This document shows, piece by piece, positions 16,436 through 24,909 of a stretch of 64,000 nucleotides of DNA. The position numbers and the translations under genes were made by a program. Positions within the stretch are counted from its first letter, which is position 1; every line of letters starts with the position of its first letter. The DNA lies in NCBI GenBank assembly GCA_041287495.1, contig JBEULE010000042.1, forward strand, positions 1 through 64,000. Reading direction: 5' to 3'. The notes beneath the pieces are model-generated. The model ran no database searches, was not told where the DNA came from, and saw nothing but the letters and a program-made list of their open reading frames with translations. This DNA is from JAOABC01 sp041287495 (GTDB taxonomy: Bacteria; Aquificota; Aquificia; Aquificales; Hydrogenothermaceae).

Positions 16436-16470
16436 AAAAATAGCATAACTAAATCAGGAAAACTATGCTT
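16436..16470 (-). terminator. Terminator of speD
   Basis: A short stem AGCATA/TATGCT (16442-16447/16464-16469). On the minus strand a run of seven T follows immediately (A-run at 16434-16440). Confidence 0.6.
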
Positions 16471-16479
16471 TATCTCAGG

Positions 16480-16884
16480 TTAAGCCTGAACTAGGTCAAT
16501 CCTTTCAATGTTTATACCTTCTTCTAAGTTTACAGGTACAACTCCCCTTTCAGATATCTTTTCATCAATTCTCTTCGGCTTCAGAGTTTTTATAATAAAC
16601 TCCATAGCTTTAAAGGTTTTCTCTTTTCCTCCACAGGTATAAACATCTATTGCAGCATAGCCGTGTTCAGGCCATGTATGGATTGATATGTGAGATTCTT
16701 CTAAAAGAATAACTCCGGTTGCTCCGTAAGGACTAAATTGATGGTAATGAGAGGATAATTTACTTAGATTTGCGTATCTTACAGCTCCCTCAAGTAAAGC
16801 TTTGATGTCTTCAACATGATCTAATTTGTCAAAATCAACTCCATAAAGGTCAGCTAAGATATGCAGTCCGAGGGTTTTTTCCAT
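16480..16884 (-). CDS. speD: S-adenosylmethionine decarboxylase proenzyme
   Basis: Supplies the aminopropyl donor for spermidine. A 134-residue proenzyme of the small bacterial class; self-cleavage should occur between Glu63 and Ser64 in LEESHISIHTWPE, leaving a pyruvoyl group. His68 and Cys84 (VYTCGG) are the other catalytic residues. AGGAGG lies upstream of ATG 16884. The start overlaps a possible upstream peptide frame (16854-16940), which could regulate it. Confidence 0.97.
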   Translation of the reverse strand: MEKTLGLHILADLYGVDFDKLDHVEDIKALLEGAVRYANLSKLSSHYHQFSPYGATGVILLEESHISIHTWPEHGYAAIDVYTCGGKEKTFKAMEFIIKTLKPKRIDEKISERGVVPVNLEEGINIERIDLVQA

Positions 16885-16940
16885 TTTCTTTCCTCCTTAA
16901 CGATTTTTTCTAAAATTTTCGTCGGGCCACCACTGCCCAT
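16854..16940 (-). CDS. Possible upstream peptide of speD (28 aa)
   Basis: ATG 16940 lies 7 nt behind a near-perfect Shine-Dalgarno AAGGAGGT (16948-16955 on the other strand). The frame encodes MGSGGPTKILEKIVKEERKW and ends after eight more residues inside the speD coding region, out of frame with it. Ribosomes translating it would cross the speD ribosome-binding site and start. By inference this is a regulatory leader peptide or a coupled small protein; no homologue is recalled. Confidence 0.45.
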   Translation of the reverse strand: MGSGGPTKILEKIVKEERKWKKPSDCIS

Positions 16941-16978
16941 AGCAAAAACCTCCTTATAAAGTTAAAAATGAAAAATAT

Positions 16979-17005
16979 ATTATATCTCACTAATCATAAT
17001 TTCAA
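16979..17005 (-). promoter_or_regulatory. Probable speD promoter
   Basis: On the minus strand TTGAAA (17005-17000) and TATAAT (16984-16979) are separated by 15 bp, shorter than ideal. The predicted start near 16972 leaves room for the leader peptide. Confidence 0.5.
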
Positions 17006-17053
17006 AATGATTTTGCACTTTTTTTGTGCAAATAATCCTCATATTTTTGATTT

Positions 17054-17082
17054 TTGCATATTAAGATATATCATTATATAAT
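17054..17082 (+). promoter_or_regulatory. leuC promoter
   Basis: TTGCAT 17054-17059, a 17-bp spacer and TATAAT 17077-17082; start near 17089, 29 nt before leuC. Confidence 0.75.
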
Positions 17083-17117
17083 GGTTAGTAGAATATTTTA
17101 GATAGGAGGAAAGTTTT

Positions 17118-18413
17118 ATGGGAATGACAATAACTGAGAAGATAATAGCAGCCCACTCAGATAAAAAATTGGTAGAAGCCGGAGAGCTTGTAACAGTAAA
17201 AGTTGACCTTGCAATAGCAAATGATATAACAGCTCCTATAGCTATAAAACAACTTGAAAAGTATGGAATAGATAAAGTACACGATCCAAATAAGATAGCT
17301 CTTGTTATGGATCACTTTTTCCCACCAAAAGATATCCTTTCAGCTCAGCAGATAAAGATATCCAGAGATTTTGCAAAGAAGATGGGAATAAAAAACTATT
17401 TTGAAGGTCAAGATAGTGGTGTTATGCATACAGTTTTACCGGAAAAAGGTTTTATAGTTCCCGGAGATTTAGTGATAGGTGCTGATTCCCACACATGTAC
17501 ATACGGGGGACTTGGAGCTTTTGCAACAGGCGTAGGTTCTACTGATATAGCTTACATATGGGCAACAGGAGAAACTTGGTTAAAAGTCCCTGAAAGTATG
17601 AAGTTTGTGTTTTACGGAAAAAAACAAAGATGGGTAGGTGGAAAGGATTTTGTATTATCAGTTATAGGAAAGATAGGTGTTGATGGAGCTCTTTATAAAG
17701 CTATGGAATACCACGGAGAAGCTATAAGAGACCTTGATATAGATGATAGATTGACTATAGCGAATATGGCGATAGAAGCCGGCGGTAAAAATGCTATCAT
17801 AGAAGCTGATGAAAAAACATTAGAATGGGTTAGAAAAAGAACAAACAGGGAAGGAATTGTTTATAAAGCTGACCCTGATGCTAAATACTGCTGTGAGTAT
17901 GAGTTTGATGCATCTAAAATAGAACCGGTTGTTGCATGTCCTCACCTTCCATCAAATGTAAAACCTGTAAGTGAAGTAGCAGGAACCCATATAGACCAGG
18001 TATTTATAGGTTCTTGTACTAACGGTAGAATATCAGACCTAAGGATAGCTGCAGCTATACTAAAAGGTAAAAAAGTTCATCCAGAAGTAAGATGTATAGT
18101 TATACCTGCATCTGATCAAGTTTATAAGCAGGCTTTACATGAAGGTCTTATTGAGATACTTGCAGATGCTGGATGTTTAATAAGCACTTCTACCTGTGGT
18201 CCTTGTCTTGGTGGACATATGGGAATACTTGCGGAAGGAGAAGTATGTCTTTCAACTTCTAACAGAAACTTCGTTGGAAGAATGGGACATCCAGGAAGCT
18301 TTGTTTATCTTGCTGGACCAGCTGTAGCAGCTGCTTCTGCTGTACTTGGAAGAATAGCTCATCCTGATGAAGTTGCAAAATACGAAGATATAGAAACTTT
18401 AATAACTCTTTAA
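17118..18413 (+). CDS. leuC: 3-isopropylmalate dehydratase large subunit
   Basis: Isomerises 2-isopropylmalate to 3-isopropylmalate in leucine synthesis with the small subunit LeuD (not in this window). 431 residues of the aconitase superfamily; the 4Fe-4S ligands are Cys300 (GSCTNGR), Cys360 and Cys363 (STCGPCLGGH). The HacA/LeuC short bacterial-archaeal type also includes homoaconitases, so the substrate is inferred. GGAGGA lies 7 nt before ATG 17118. Confidence 0.92.
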   Translation: MGMTITEKIIAAHSDKKLVEAGELVTVKVDLAIANDITAPIAIKQLEKYGIDKVHDPNKIALVMDHFFPPKDILSAQQIKISRDFAKKMGIKNYFEGQDSGVMHTVLPEKGFIVPGDLVIGADSHTCTYGGLGAFATGVGSTDIAYIWATGETWLKVPESMKFVFYGKKQRWVGGKDFVLSVIGKIGVDGALYKAMEYHGEAIRDLDIDDRLTIANMAIEAGGKNAIIEADEKTLEWVRKRTNREGIVYKADPDAKYCCEYEFDASKIEPVVACPHLPSNVKPVSEVAGTHIDQVFIGSCTNGRISDLRIAAAILKGKKVHPEVRCIVIPASDQVYKQALHEGLIEILADAGCLISTSTCGPCLGGHMGILAEGEVCLSTSNRNFVGRMGHPGSFVYLAGPAVAAASAVLGRIAHPDEVAKYEDIETLITL

Positions 18414-18426
18414 GGGGGTAAAATAT

Positions 18427-18618
18427 ATGGCACTTTGGGACTCTATGGTAAGAATTTTAATAGGAGCATTACTCATTACATTGGGATTTTTTAAAGGTGG
18501 AATTTTTACGATAACCTTATTTGTTGGGGTTATACTTATACTTACAGCTATCACAGGTTTCTGTCCTCTCTATAAAATAGCCGGAATCTCTTCAAAAGGA
18601 GAACTTTCCCAAGCTTGA
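18427..18618 (+). CDS. DUF2892 (YgaP-like) small membrane protein
   Basis: 63 residues with two hydrophobic helices separated by a short turn and the conserved ITGFCPLYKIAGI ending, typical of the DUF2892 inner-membrane domain found alone or fused to rhodanese. Function unknown. It sits 13 nt after leuC and overlaps the ruvX start (TTGA). Confidence 0.85.
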   Translation: MALWDSMVRILIGALLITLGFFKGGIFTITLFVGVILILTAITGFCPLYKIAGISSKGELSQA

Positions 18619-19022
18619 GTAGAATATTAGGACTTGACATAGGAACAAAAAGGATAGGGGTTGCTGTAAGTGACCCCTTAAATATAACTGCAACTCCAAA
18701 AGATTACATACAGAACGACGATAAAGCTATTGAAAAAATTAAGAACCTATTAAAAGAGTATAAAACAAAAGATGTAGTTGTTGGTCTTCCTTTAACATTA
18801 AAAGGCAATGAAGGAGAACAGGTTAAATACACAAAAGAGTTTGTAGAAAAGCTTAAGGAAAATATCCCAGATATAAACATAATTTTTATAGATGAGAGAT
18901 TCAGCTCTTCGTTAGCTGAAAAACATATAAACCCAAAAAAGTTGAAAGAAAAGGGAAAATTAGATAGTCTCTCGGCAGCAATAATACTTCAAACATACTT
19001 AGATAGCCTATCTATTAGATGA
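18615..19022 (+). CDS. ruvX: Putative pre-16S rRNA nuclease / Holliday junction resolvase-like
   Basis: A 135-residue RNase H-fold protein of the YqgF/RuvX family: LGLDIGTKRIGVAVSDP at the N-terminus, VVGLPLTLKGNEGEQ, and FIDERFSS carrying the catalytic acids. The role is 16S rRNA 5' maturation in E. coli; resolvase activity has also been proposed. TTG 18615 overlaps the preceding stop, and its own stop overlaps mltG by 4 nt. Confidence 0.94.
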   Translation: MSRILGLDIGTKRIGVAVSDPLNITATPKDYIQNDDKAIEKIKNLLKEYKTKDVVVGLPLTLKGNEGEQVKYTKEFVEKLKENIPDINIIFIDERFSSSLAEKHINPKKLKEKGKLDSLSAAIILQTYLDSLSIR

Positions 19023-19996
19023 GAAAGTTTTTAATTACAATATCTACATTAACAATACTATTACTATCATACACTCTATTCCAGATAAATCATAAACACC
19101 CTGTCGATACAGAGATAAATATCCAAAAAGGTATGCATACAAAAGATATAGCTTTTTTATTAAAGAGAGAAGGGGTTATATCTGACCCATACATATTTAT
19201 GTTGATGGTAAAGTTAAAAAACTCTACTTTAAAGGCTGGGTATTACAGTTTTAAAGGTGAGTTATCTATCCTTGATGTTTTAAATATGTTAGAAAAAGGA
19301 TACGTAAAAGAGTATGTATTTACAATAATTCCGGGAGATAATCTCATAACGATAGCAGAAAAACTTCAAAATGAAGGGATAGTAGAAAAAGAGAGGTTTT
19401 TAAAATTCGTTTTTGATAAAAATATCTTAAAAGCTAAAAATTTAGAGGGAGATAGTTTCGAGGGCTACTTTCCTCCGGAAACCTACAGAATACCTTATAA
19501 AGCCGATTTAAATGAAGTTATTGACATCTTTTTAAGAGAGTTTAAGAAAAAATATCTACCGTATAAAGATAAATTCAAAGATAAAAGTATCACCTTTTAT
19601 GAAGGGATGATTATAGCATCTATGATAGAAAAAGAGGCTTTCTTAGAGGAGGAAAAACCTATCATTGCCGGAGTTATACTAAACAGACTTAAAAAAGATA
19701 TGAGATTACAGATAGATGCTACTGTAATATATGGGTTGATGTTAAAAAATAGATACACCGGAAAACTAACTAAAGAAGATATGAAGTTTGACTCTCCTTT
19801 TAACACTTACATTTACAAAGGACTTCCACCTACTCCAATATGCAGTTTCAGTATAACTTCCTTAGAAGCTGTAATAAATCCAAAAAATCATAACTACCTT
19901 TACTATGTTCTCTCCAAAGATAGAAAGAGTCATGTATTTACCGACAACTACAACGAACATTTAAAGAACATAGAGATAAATCTGAAATCTAAATGA
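19019..19996 (+). CDS. mltG: Endolytic murein transglycosylase
   Basis: Cuts nascent glycan strands to end peptidoglycan polymerisation. 325 residues: one N-terminal membrane helix (FLITISTLTILLLSYTLF), a LysM-like region, and the YceG catalytic domain with Glu in ASMIEKEA, LNRLKKDMRLQID and YNTY-like SPFNTYIYKGLPPTPI. It overlaps ruvX, a common pairing, and converges on dnaJ with an 8-nt overlap of stops. Confidence 0.95.
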   Translation: MRKFLITISTLTILLLSYTLFQINHKHPVDTEINIQKGMHTKDIAFLLKREGVISDPYIFMLMVKLKNSTLKAGYYSFKGELSILDVLNMLEKGYVKEYVFTIIPGDNLITIAEKLQNEGIVEKERFLKFVFDKNILKAKNLEGDSFEGYFPPETYRIPYKADLNEVIDIFLREFKKKYLPYKDKFKDKSITFYEGMIIASMIEKEAFLEEEKPIIAGVILNRLKKDMRLQIDATVIYGLMLKNRYTGKLTKEDMKFDSPFNTYIYKGLPPTPICSFSITSLEAVINPKNHNYLYYVLSKDRKSHVFTDNYNEHLKNIEINLKSK

Positions 19997-20873
19997 TATC
20001 AATATAGAGGTTGCCTCTTTTACCTTCTGGTGATATATAGCCATAGTCTTTCAATACTAACCTAAAAGGCGGATCTGTATTTGGCATACTGACAGTAATT
20101 TTCTCTCCTGTAAAAAGTTTTAAAGTTAAATAGTTATACTCAGAAGGATGTTTTTTTAGTTTCATTTTTAAGATAAGGTCATTTCTGGATAATTCAAAAG
20201 GAAGTGGTTCAAGTTTGAATTTAACAATTAAATCTCCATAATCTCCACCGTTTAAACCGGCATTTCCCAATTTTCGTATCTTTATAAAATCTCCATCTCT
20301 CACACCAATAGGAACATCTATAAAGACTTTTTCTATTTTATTATAATATCCCTTACCTTTACATCTATTACAAGGGTTTTTAATTATAAATCCCTTAGCA
20401 AGACATTCAGGGCAAGGCATCTTTCCAAATTTAGTGTTTATATATCCATTTAAACATCTCTCACATTTAACTATACTGCTATACTCTGTAAAACCACAAC
20501 CATCACATTCTTCACAGATAACCTTTCTTTTGTAAGAGATTTCTTTTTTAGAACCTATCAGACCATCTTTAATATCTACTGTTAATGTAATTTTTATATT
20601 TTTACCTTTCTTTGGCTTAGTTGTAAAACCTAAAAACTCAAATAATGTTTCAGAAAATTTATCAAAAATAGATTTCTTTTCTAATACTGCTTCATAATCT
20701 TTTCTCTTTTGGGGGTCTATAAGAGTCTCATAAGCTTGGGTTATGTATTTAAATATCTCTCCAGCATCTGGATTTAAATCAGGATGGAATTTTTTAGCTT
20801 TTCTATAGAAGGCTTTCTTTATCTCTTCAGTAGAAGAGAGGGGACTTACCCCCAAAAGCCTAAAAAAGTTCAT
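19989..20873 (-). CDS. dnaJ: DnaJ-type co-chaperone lacking the Gly/Phe linker
   Basis: Stimulates DnaK ATPase through its J domain (HPD at residues 30-32) and binds client proteins. All four zinc-finger pairs are present (Cys120/123, 137/140, 154/157, 168/171). At 294 residues it is about 80 shorter than standard DnaJ: the Gly/Phe-rich linker is replaced by SIFDKFSETLFEFLGF, and the C-terminal dimerisation part is reduced. It directly follows grpE, whose stop touches its start. It could be a DnaJ variant rather than the only DnaJ of the cell. Confidence 0.9.
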   Translation of the reverse strand: MNFFRLLGVSPLSSTEEIKKAFYRKAKKFHPDLNPDAGEIFKYITQAYETLIDPQKRKDYEAVLEKKSIFDKFSETLFEFLGFTTKPKKGKNIKITLTVDIKDGLIGSKKEISYKRKVICEECDGCGFTEYSSIVKCERCLNGYINTKFGKMPCPECLAKGFIIKNPCNRCKGKGYYNKIEKVFIDVPIGVRDGDFIKIRKLGNAGLNGGDYGDLIVKFKLEPLPFELSRNDLILKMKLKKHPSEYNYLTLKLFTGEKITVSMPNTDPPFRLVLKDYGYISPEGKRGNLYIDII

Positions 20874-21491
20874 CTATGTTATCTCTTCCTCTTCATTTAT
20901 GGCAACTACAACTTTTGCAGGTCTTATAACTTTTCCTTTGTATTTATAACCATTCTGTAAAACTTTGACTATGTAGTTTGATGGATAATCTTTTGTCCTT
21001 AGAGTTTCAAGGGCTTCGTGTTCCATAGGATTAAAATCTCCCGATGCTTCTATCTTCTCTATTCCAAAATCTTGGAGAAGTTTTACAACTTGATAATGAA
21101 CCATCTGTATTCCTGTAATTATAGAGTTTATATCTGAAGGGTTTTTAAGGCTTTCTAAAGCTTTCTCGAAGTTGTCTATCACTTCAAGAAAAGATTTTGC
21201 AAATTTTTCAATAGCTTCCTCTTTAATCTGCTCTTTTTCCTTAATAGACCGTATCTTATAATCTTCAAAATCTTTCTGTAAAAGTTGATAAAGATTACTT
21301 AATCTCTTTGCTGCTTCTTCCGTTTTCTGTAATTTAGCTTTAAGCTCTTCATTCTCTTTTTTAAGATTTTCTATCAAAATGTCTTTGTCAATATCTTGGG
21401 TTTCTTCTACCTGATTTTCTACCTGATTTCGATTTTCAATTTCTTCCTGTTTAACTTCTTCAATCTGTTGCTGATTTTCTTTATTTTCCAA
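20874..21491 (-). CDS. grpE: Nucleotide exchange factor GrpE
   Basis: Releases ADP from DnaK. 205 residues: a Gln/Glu-rich N-terminal extension (about 30 residues), a long coiled coil (about 35-95), and the conserved beta domain with NPMEHEALETL and GYKYKGKVIRPAKVVVA. Start TTG 21491 follows AGGAGG. No CIRCE or obvious heat-shock promoter is visible upstream. Paired with dnaJ; dnaK is not in the window. Confidence 0.95.
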   Translation of the reverse strand: MENKENQQQIEEVKQEEIENRNQVENQVEETQDIDKDILIENLKKENEELKAKLQKTEEAAKRLSNLYQLLQKDFEDYKIRSIKEKEQIKEEAIEKFAKSFLEVIDNFEKALESLKNPSDINSIITGIQMVHYQVVKLLQDFGIEKIEASGDFNPMEHEALETLRTKDYPSNYIVKVLQNGYKYKGKVIRPAKVVVAINEEEEIT

Positions 21492-21546
21492 CTTTTTCCT
21501 CCTGATAAAGGTATTTTTTTATATATCTAATATTCATTATAGATTT

Positions 21547-22293
21547 TTAAGCAAAGTTTTCAAGGAGATTCCAAACTTCCTGACTGTATTTTTTTTCTTT
21601 TGGATTTTCATACATTATCAGTGGTTTTTCTACAATTTCTCCTCTCTCTTTTCCAGCTTTGAGACACTCAACCAAAACATGGGTAGCACTTTCATTTACA
21701 GATGGATAAACGAATCTAAACCTCTTAGGTTGCAACTTATAAGATTTACAGACTGTTATACTTTCAACAAATCTACTTACTGGAAGTATGTAATAAAATT
21801 TACCTTTATTTTTCAAAAGATAAGATGCAGATTTTACAAAATCTTCAAAGGTAGCAAGATGCTCAGATTTTTCTATATACTCATTTGATGAGTAATCTTT
21901 TGATATAAAGTAAGGTGGGTTTGTAATAACACAGTCAAAAAACTGATTCTGAAAAACCGTCTTCACATCTCTAACATCTAAAAGTTTTAAATCTACCTCA
22001 ACATTATTTAATTTAAAATTTCTCTCTGCAAGAGAGTACATACTTTCTTGGACTTCTATAGCGTATAGTTTTAAATTTTTGAATTTAAGATTGAGAAGTA
22101 TAGGAATTACGCCACTTCCAGTTCCAAGGTCCATAACTTTTTTTGATGGAGATATATTTACAAAACTTACAAGAAGTATAGAGTCAACATTAAAGCGGTA
22201 ACCATCTTTTTTCTGAATTATATGGATCTTCCCCCTTATAAAAGGGGAGATATCTTCATCTGGATTTATTTTAAGCTGACTTAGATTTTGCAA
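21547..22293 (-). CDS. tRNA1(Val) (adenine-N6)-methyltransferase-like
   Basis: 248 residues of the TrmN6/YfiC family: SAM-binding VMDLGTGSGVIPILL and the adenine N6-methylase NPPY motif (DCVITNPPYF). The family methylates A37 of tRNA-Val. Its start overlaps atpC by 23 nt, an unusually deep overlap, so it is the tail of the nadB-infC-atpC run. The exact tRNA target is inferred. Confidence 0.85.
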   Translation of the reverse strand: MQNLSQLKINPDEDISPFIRGKIHIIQKKDGYRFNVDSILLVSFVNISPSKKVMDLGTGSGVIPILLNLKFKNLKLYAIEVQESMYSLAERNFKLNNVEVDLKLLDVRDVKTVFQNQFFDCVITNPPYFISKDYSSNEYIEKSEHLATFEDFVKSASYLLKNKGKFYYILPVSRFVESITVCKSYKLQPKRFRFVYPSVNESATHVLVECLKAGKERGEIVEKPLIMYENPKEKKYSQEVWNLLENFA

Positions 22294-22678
22294 GGTTTAT
22301 TAAAGCTTCTGCTCTTTCTTTCTGCTTTTGATAGTGTTCTCTCTCTTGGTCAGTTAAATTTTCTAAACTAAGCTTCTGATTTGCTTCTTCAAGTAAAGCT
22401 TTCTCTTCTTCTATATTTATAGAGTCTATCTCATAAACCTCTTCAACTAAAGCAATAACTTTATCTGGAGCTACATCTATAACCCCATACGTAACGGCAA
22501 ACTCTTGAAAATCTGTTGGACTTTTCTCTATTCTAAGTTTTCCAGGTTTTATATTTGTAAGCAATAACATATGGTTTTCAAGAATACCTATCTCTCCATC
22601 TGCAGTTGTTATAACTGTTTGATATACATCTCCACTAAACACTAACCCTTTAGGTGTAACAACATCAAGTTTATACAT
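22271..22678 (-). CDS. atpC: ATP synthase F1 epsilon subunit
   Basis: 135 residues: an N-terminal beta sandwich (LDVVTPKGLVFSGDV, TTADGEIGILENHM) and a C-terminal helical hairpin. It couples rotation and inhibits ATP hydrolysis. It stands alone here, away from atpB and atpE at 42.5-44 kb; scattered ATP-synthase genes are known in Aquificota. It lies just after tRNA-Leu(CAA). Confidence 0.94.
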   Translation of the reverse strand: MYKLDVVTPKGLVFSGDVYQTVITTADGEIGILENHMLLLTNIKPGKLRIEKSPTDFQEFAVTYGVIDVAPDKVIALVEEVYEIDSINIEEEKALLEEANQKLSLENLTDQEREHYQKQKERAEALINLAKSKSA

Positions 22679-22706
22679 ACACTTTCCTCCACTTAGATAG
22701 TAGTAA

Positions 22707-22790
22707 TGCCGAAGGCGGGAGTCGAACCCGCACGCCCTTGCGGGCGGGGGATTTTGAGTCCCCTGCGTCTGCCAATTCCGCCACTTCGGC
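22707..22790 (-). tRNA. tRNA-Leu(CAA)
   Basis: Minus strand, class II with a long variable arm, acceptor GCCGAAG/CTTCGGC and anticodon loop CTCAAAA. CCA is not encoded. It lies between infC and atpC and is probably processed from their transcript. Confidence 0.97.
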
Positions 22791-22809
22791 TTTTTGTATC
22801 TATATTATA

Positions 22810-23325
22810 CTACTTTTTATCACTCTTTGGCACCAAGGTAAACATCATATTTTTACCTTCTTTTACTGGTGACTTCTCAACTACAGCAATATCTGATAGG
22901 TCTTCTATTATTCTGTTTGCAAGTTTATCTCCAAGTTCCGGATGAACATTCTCTCTACCTCTAAACCATATCCAAACTCTAACCTTGTCTCCATCCTGTA
23001 TAAACTCTCTGATATGTTTGATTTTAGTCTCATAGTCATGTTTCTCTATATTAAGTTTAAACTTCATTTCTTTTACTTCTTGTATATGTTGCTTCTTCTT
23101 AGCCTCTTTCTCTTTCTTTTTCTGTTCAAACTTATACTTACCATAATCCATTATTTTACAGACAGGAGGGTTTGCACTTGGAGACACTTCTACAAGGTCA
23201 AGGTTCCTCTGCTGAGCTATCTTTAATGCCTCTTCAATTGGAACAACACCTAAATTTTGCCCATCTTCCGTAATGAGCCTAACTTCCTTGGCCCTGATCT
23301 GATTGTTAATTCTTAACTCTTGAAT
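22810..23325 (-). CDS. infC: Translation initiation factor IF-3 with AUU start
   Basis: 171 residues: IF3-N (ELRINNQIRAKEVRLI, VVPIEEALKIA), the linker, and IF3-C (VKEMKFKLNIEKHDYETK). The first usable ATG-type codon, GTG 23187, would delete the N-domain. The frame is open to ATT 23325, spaced 7 nt from GGAGGT, and the N-domain consensus fits exactly. AUU initiation of infC is the known device for IF-3 autoregulation. The ribosome-binding site overlaps the end of nadB and the start lies 3 nt past the nadB stop. Confidence 0.95.
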   Translation of the reverse strand: MQELRINNQIRAKEVRLITEDGQNLGVVPIEEALKIAQQRNLDLVEVSPSANPPVCKIMDYGKYKFEQKKKEKEAKKKQHIQEVKEMKFKLNIEKHDYETKIKHIREFIQDGDKVRVWIWFRGRENVHPELGDKLANRIIEDLSDIAVVEKSPVKEGKNMMFTLVPKSDKK

Positions 23326-23328
23326 GGC

Positions 23329-24909
23329 TTACACCTCCACAAAATTTATTTTAAAATCCGGAGTTAACATCGTATGTTTTTTAAATTCATCTTTCTCAAA
23401 AGGAAAATCTTCTCTGTAATGAACTCCTCTACTTTCTTCTCTTGCTAATGCTGACAATATAATACCTTTTGCAAGGAGAGTAAGGTCATACAGATGTCTT
23501 ACATTACAAAAATCTTCAAGGAAATTATTTATATTTTCAATCTCTTTCAAGGCTGTTTTTAATGATTCTTCTGTTCTTATAAGTCCAACATTCTGCCACA
23601 TTAATGTTTTTATCTTCTTCAACAACTTATCTCTGTCAATTTTATCAAGTTCCTTCTTTTCATTAACTTCATTATTGATATTTATATTATCTATTTTAGC
23701 ATACATATTATATATATAAACAGAATATGCAACTTTATACCCTGTTACAATACATTCAAGAAGTGAATTACTGGCAAGTCTATTGGCTCCGTGAACTCCG
23801 GTTGATGCTGTCTCTCCTATAGCAAAAACTCCCTTTATATCAGTTTTACCATTTATATCAGCTTTAATTCCTCCGATTGTGTAATGGGCAGATGGACTGA
23901 CAGGAATCTTTGTCTCATTTTCCAAACCAAACTCTTTTAAAATAGAGTAAACATTTGGAAATCTCTCTTTAAAATTTAAACCCTTTTCTAAAAGTGGTGT
24001 TATATCAAGGAAAACTTTTGAACCTTGAAGATATTTACTTAAGATAGCCCTAGCAACCTCATCTCTTGGCTTTAACTCATCTATAAATCTCTCTCCCTTC
24101 TCATCAACAAGTATAGCTCCCTCTCCCCTAACTGCCTCAGATATGAGCCAACCAGGTTTACCTTCAACGTAAACTGCGGTAGGATGAAATTGAATAAACT
24201 CTAAATCCATAAGACTACATCCAGATCTGAAAGCAGCTCCAATTGAATCCCCACCTATATTGTAAGCAGATGTGTTCCTATAGTATATTCCACTGTATCC
24301 ACCAGTTGCCAGTATAACAGATTTTGACCTGATAACATACTGCTTCTTTCCATCAGTTATAAGTAATCCTATATACCTGTCTTCATCTGTGATGATCTCC
24401 TGTAGATAGTATCCTTCAAGTATTTTTACTCCTTTCTCTTTTATATATCGAAGCATAACCTTACCTATCTCATAACCAGTCTTGTCTTTAACATGTAAAA
24501 CTCTACTTAATCTATGTGCTCCTTCTTTAGCTAACTTTAGATTACCATCTTTATCTCTATCAAAAGGAACACCGAGATTTATAAGGTCTACAACTCTTTC
24601 AAGTCCCTCTTCAACAAGTATCCTTACATTATTTTTAACACATAGTCCTTTTCCTGCTTTTATGGTATCTTCAAAATGGTAAACAGTAGAATCATCAAAA
24701 CCTATAGCAGCTGCTATACCACCTTGGGCTAAAAAAGAGTTAGACCTTGTGGCACTCTTCTTTGTTATTAATGTTGGTTTAATACCAAGATTCAGCATAT
24801 AGTATGCAGCAGATATACCGGCAAGTCCACTTCCAACTATAACTGTATCTGTATATATATTCTCTGTATCCTTTGTGTTAAAGCAGGTAAAGTATCTTTT
24901 AAGTTGCAT
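23329..24909 (-). CDS. nadB: L-aspartate oxidase
   Basis: Oxidises L-aspartate to iminoaspartate for quinolinate and NAD synthesis, FAD-dependent. 526 residues: GSGLAGISAAYYML binds FAD, with SFLAQGGIAAAIG, the catalytic region HRLSRVLH, GGIKADINGKT and GETASTGVHGANRLASNSLLE. The last 70 residues are the helical domain. Its start overlaps yvcK by 11 nt. Confidence 0.96.
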   Translation of the reverse strand: MQLKRYFTCFNTKDTENIYTDTVIVGSGLAGISAAYYMLNLGIKPTLITKKSATRSNSFLAQGGIAAAIGFDDSTVYHFEDTIKAGKGLCVKNNVRILVEEGLERVVDLINLGVPFDRDKDGNLKLAKEGAHRLSRVLHVKDKTGYEIGKVMLRYIKEKGVKILEGYYLQEIITDEDRYIGLLITDGKKQYVIRSKSVILATGGYSGIYYRNTSAYNIGGDSIGAAFRSGCSLMDLEFIQFHPTAVYVEGKPGWLISEAVRGEGAILVDEKGERFIDELKPRDEVARAILSKYLQGSKVFLDITPLLEKGLNFKERFPNVYSILKEFGLENETKIPVSPSAHYTIGGIKADINGKTDIKGVFAIGETASTGVHGANRLASNSLLECIVTGYKVAYSVYIYNMYAKIDNININNEVNEKKELDKIDRDKLLKKIKTLMWQNVGLIRTEESLKTALKEIENINNFLEDFCNVRHLYDLTLLAKGIILSALAREESRGVHYREDFPFEKDEFKKHTMLTPDFKINFVEV

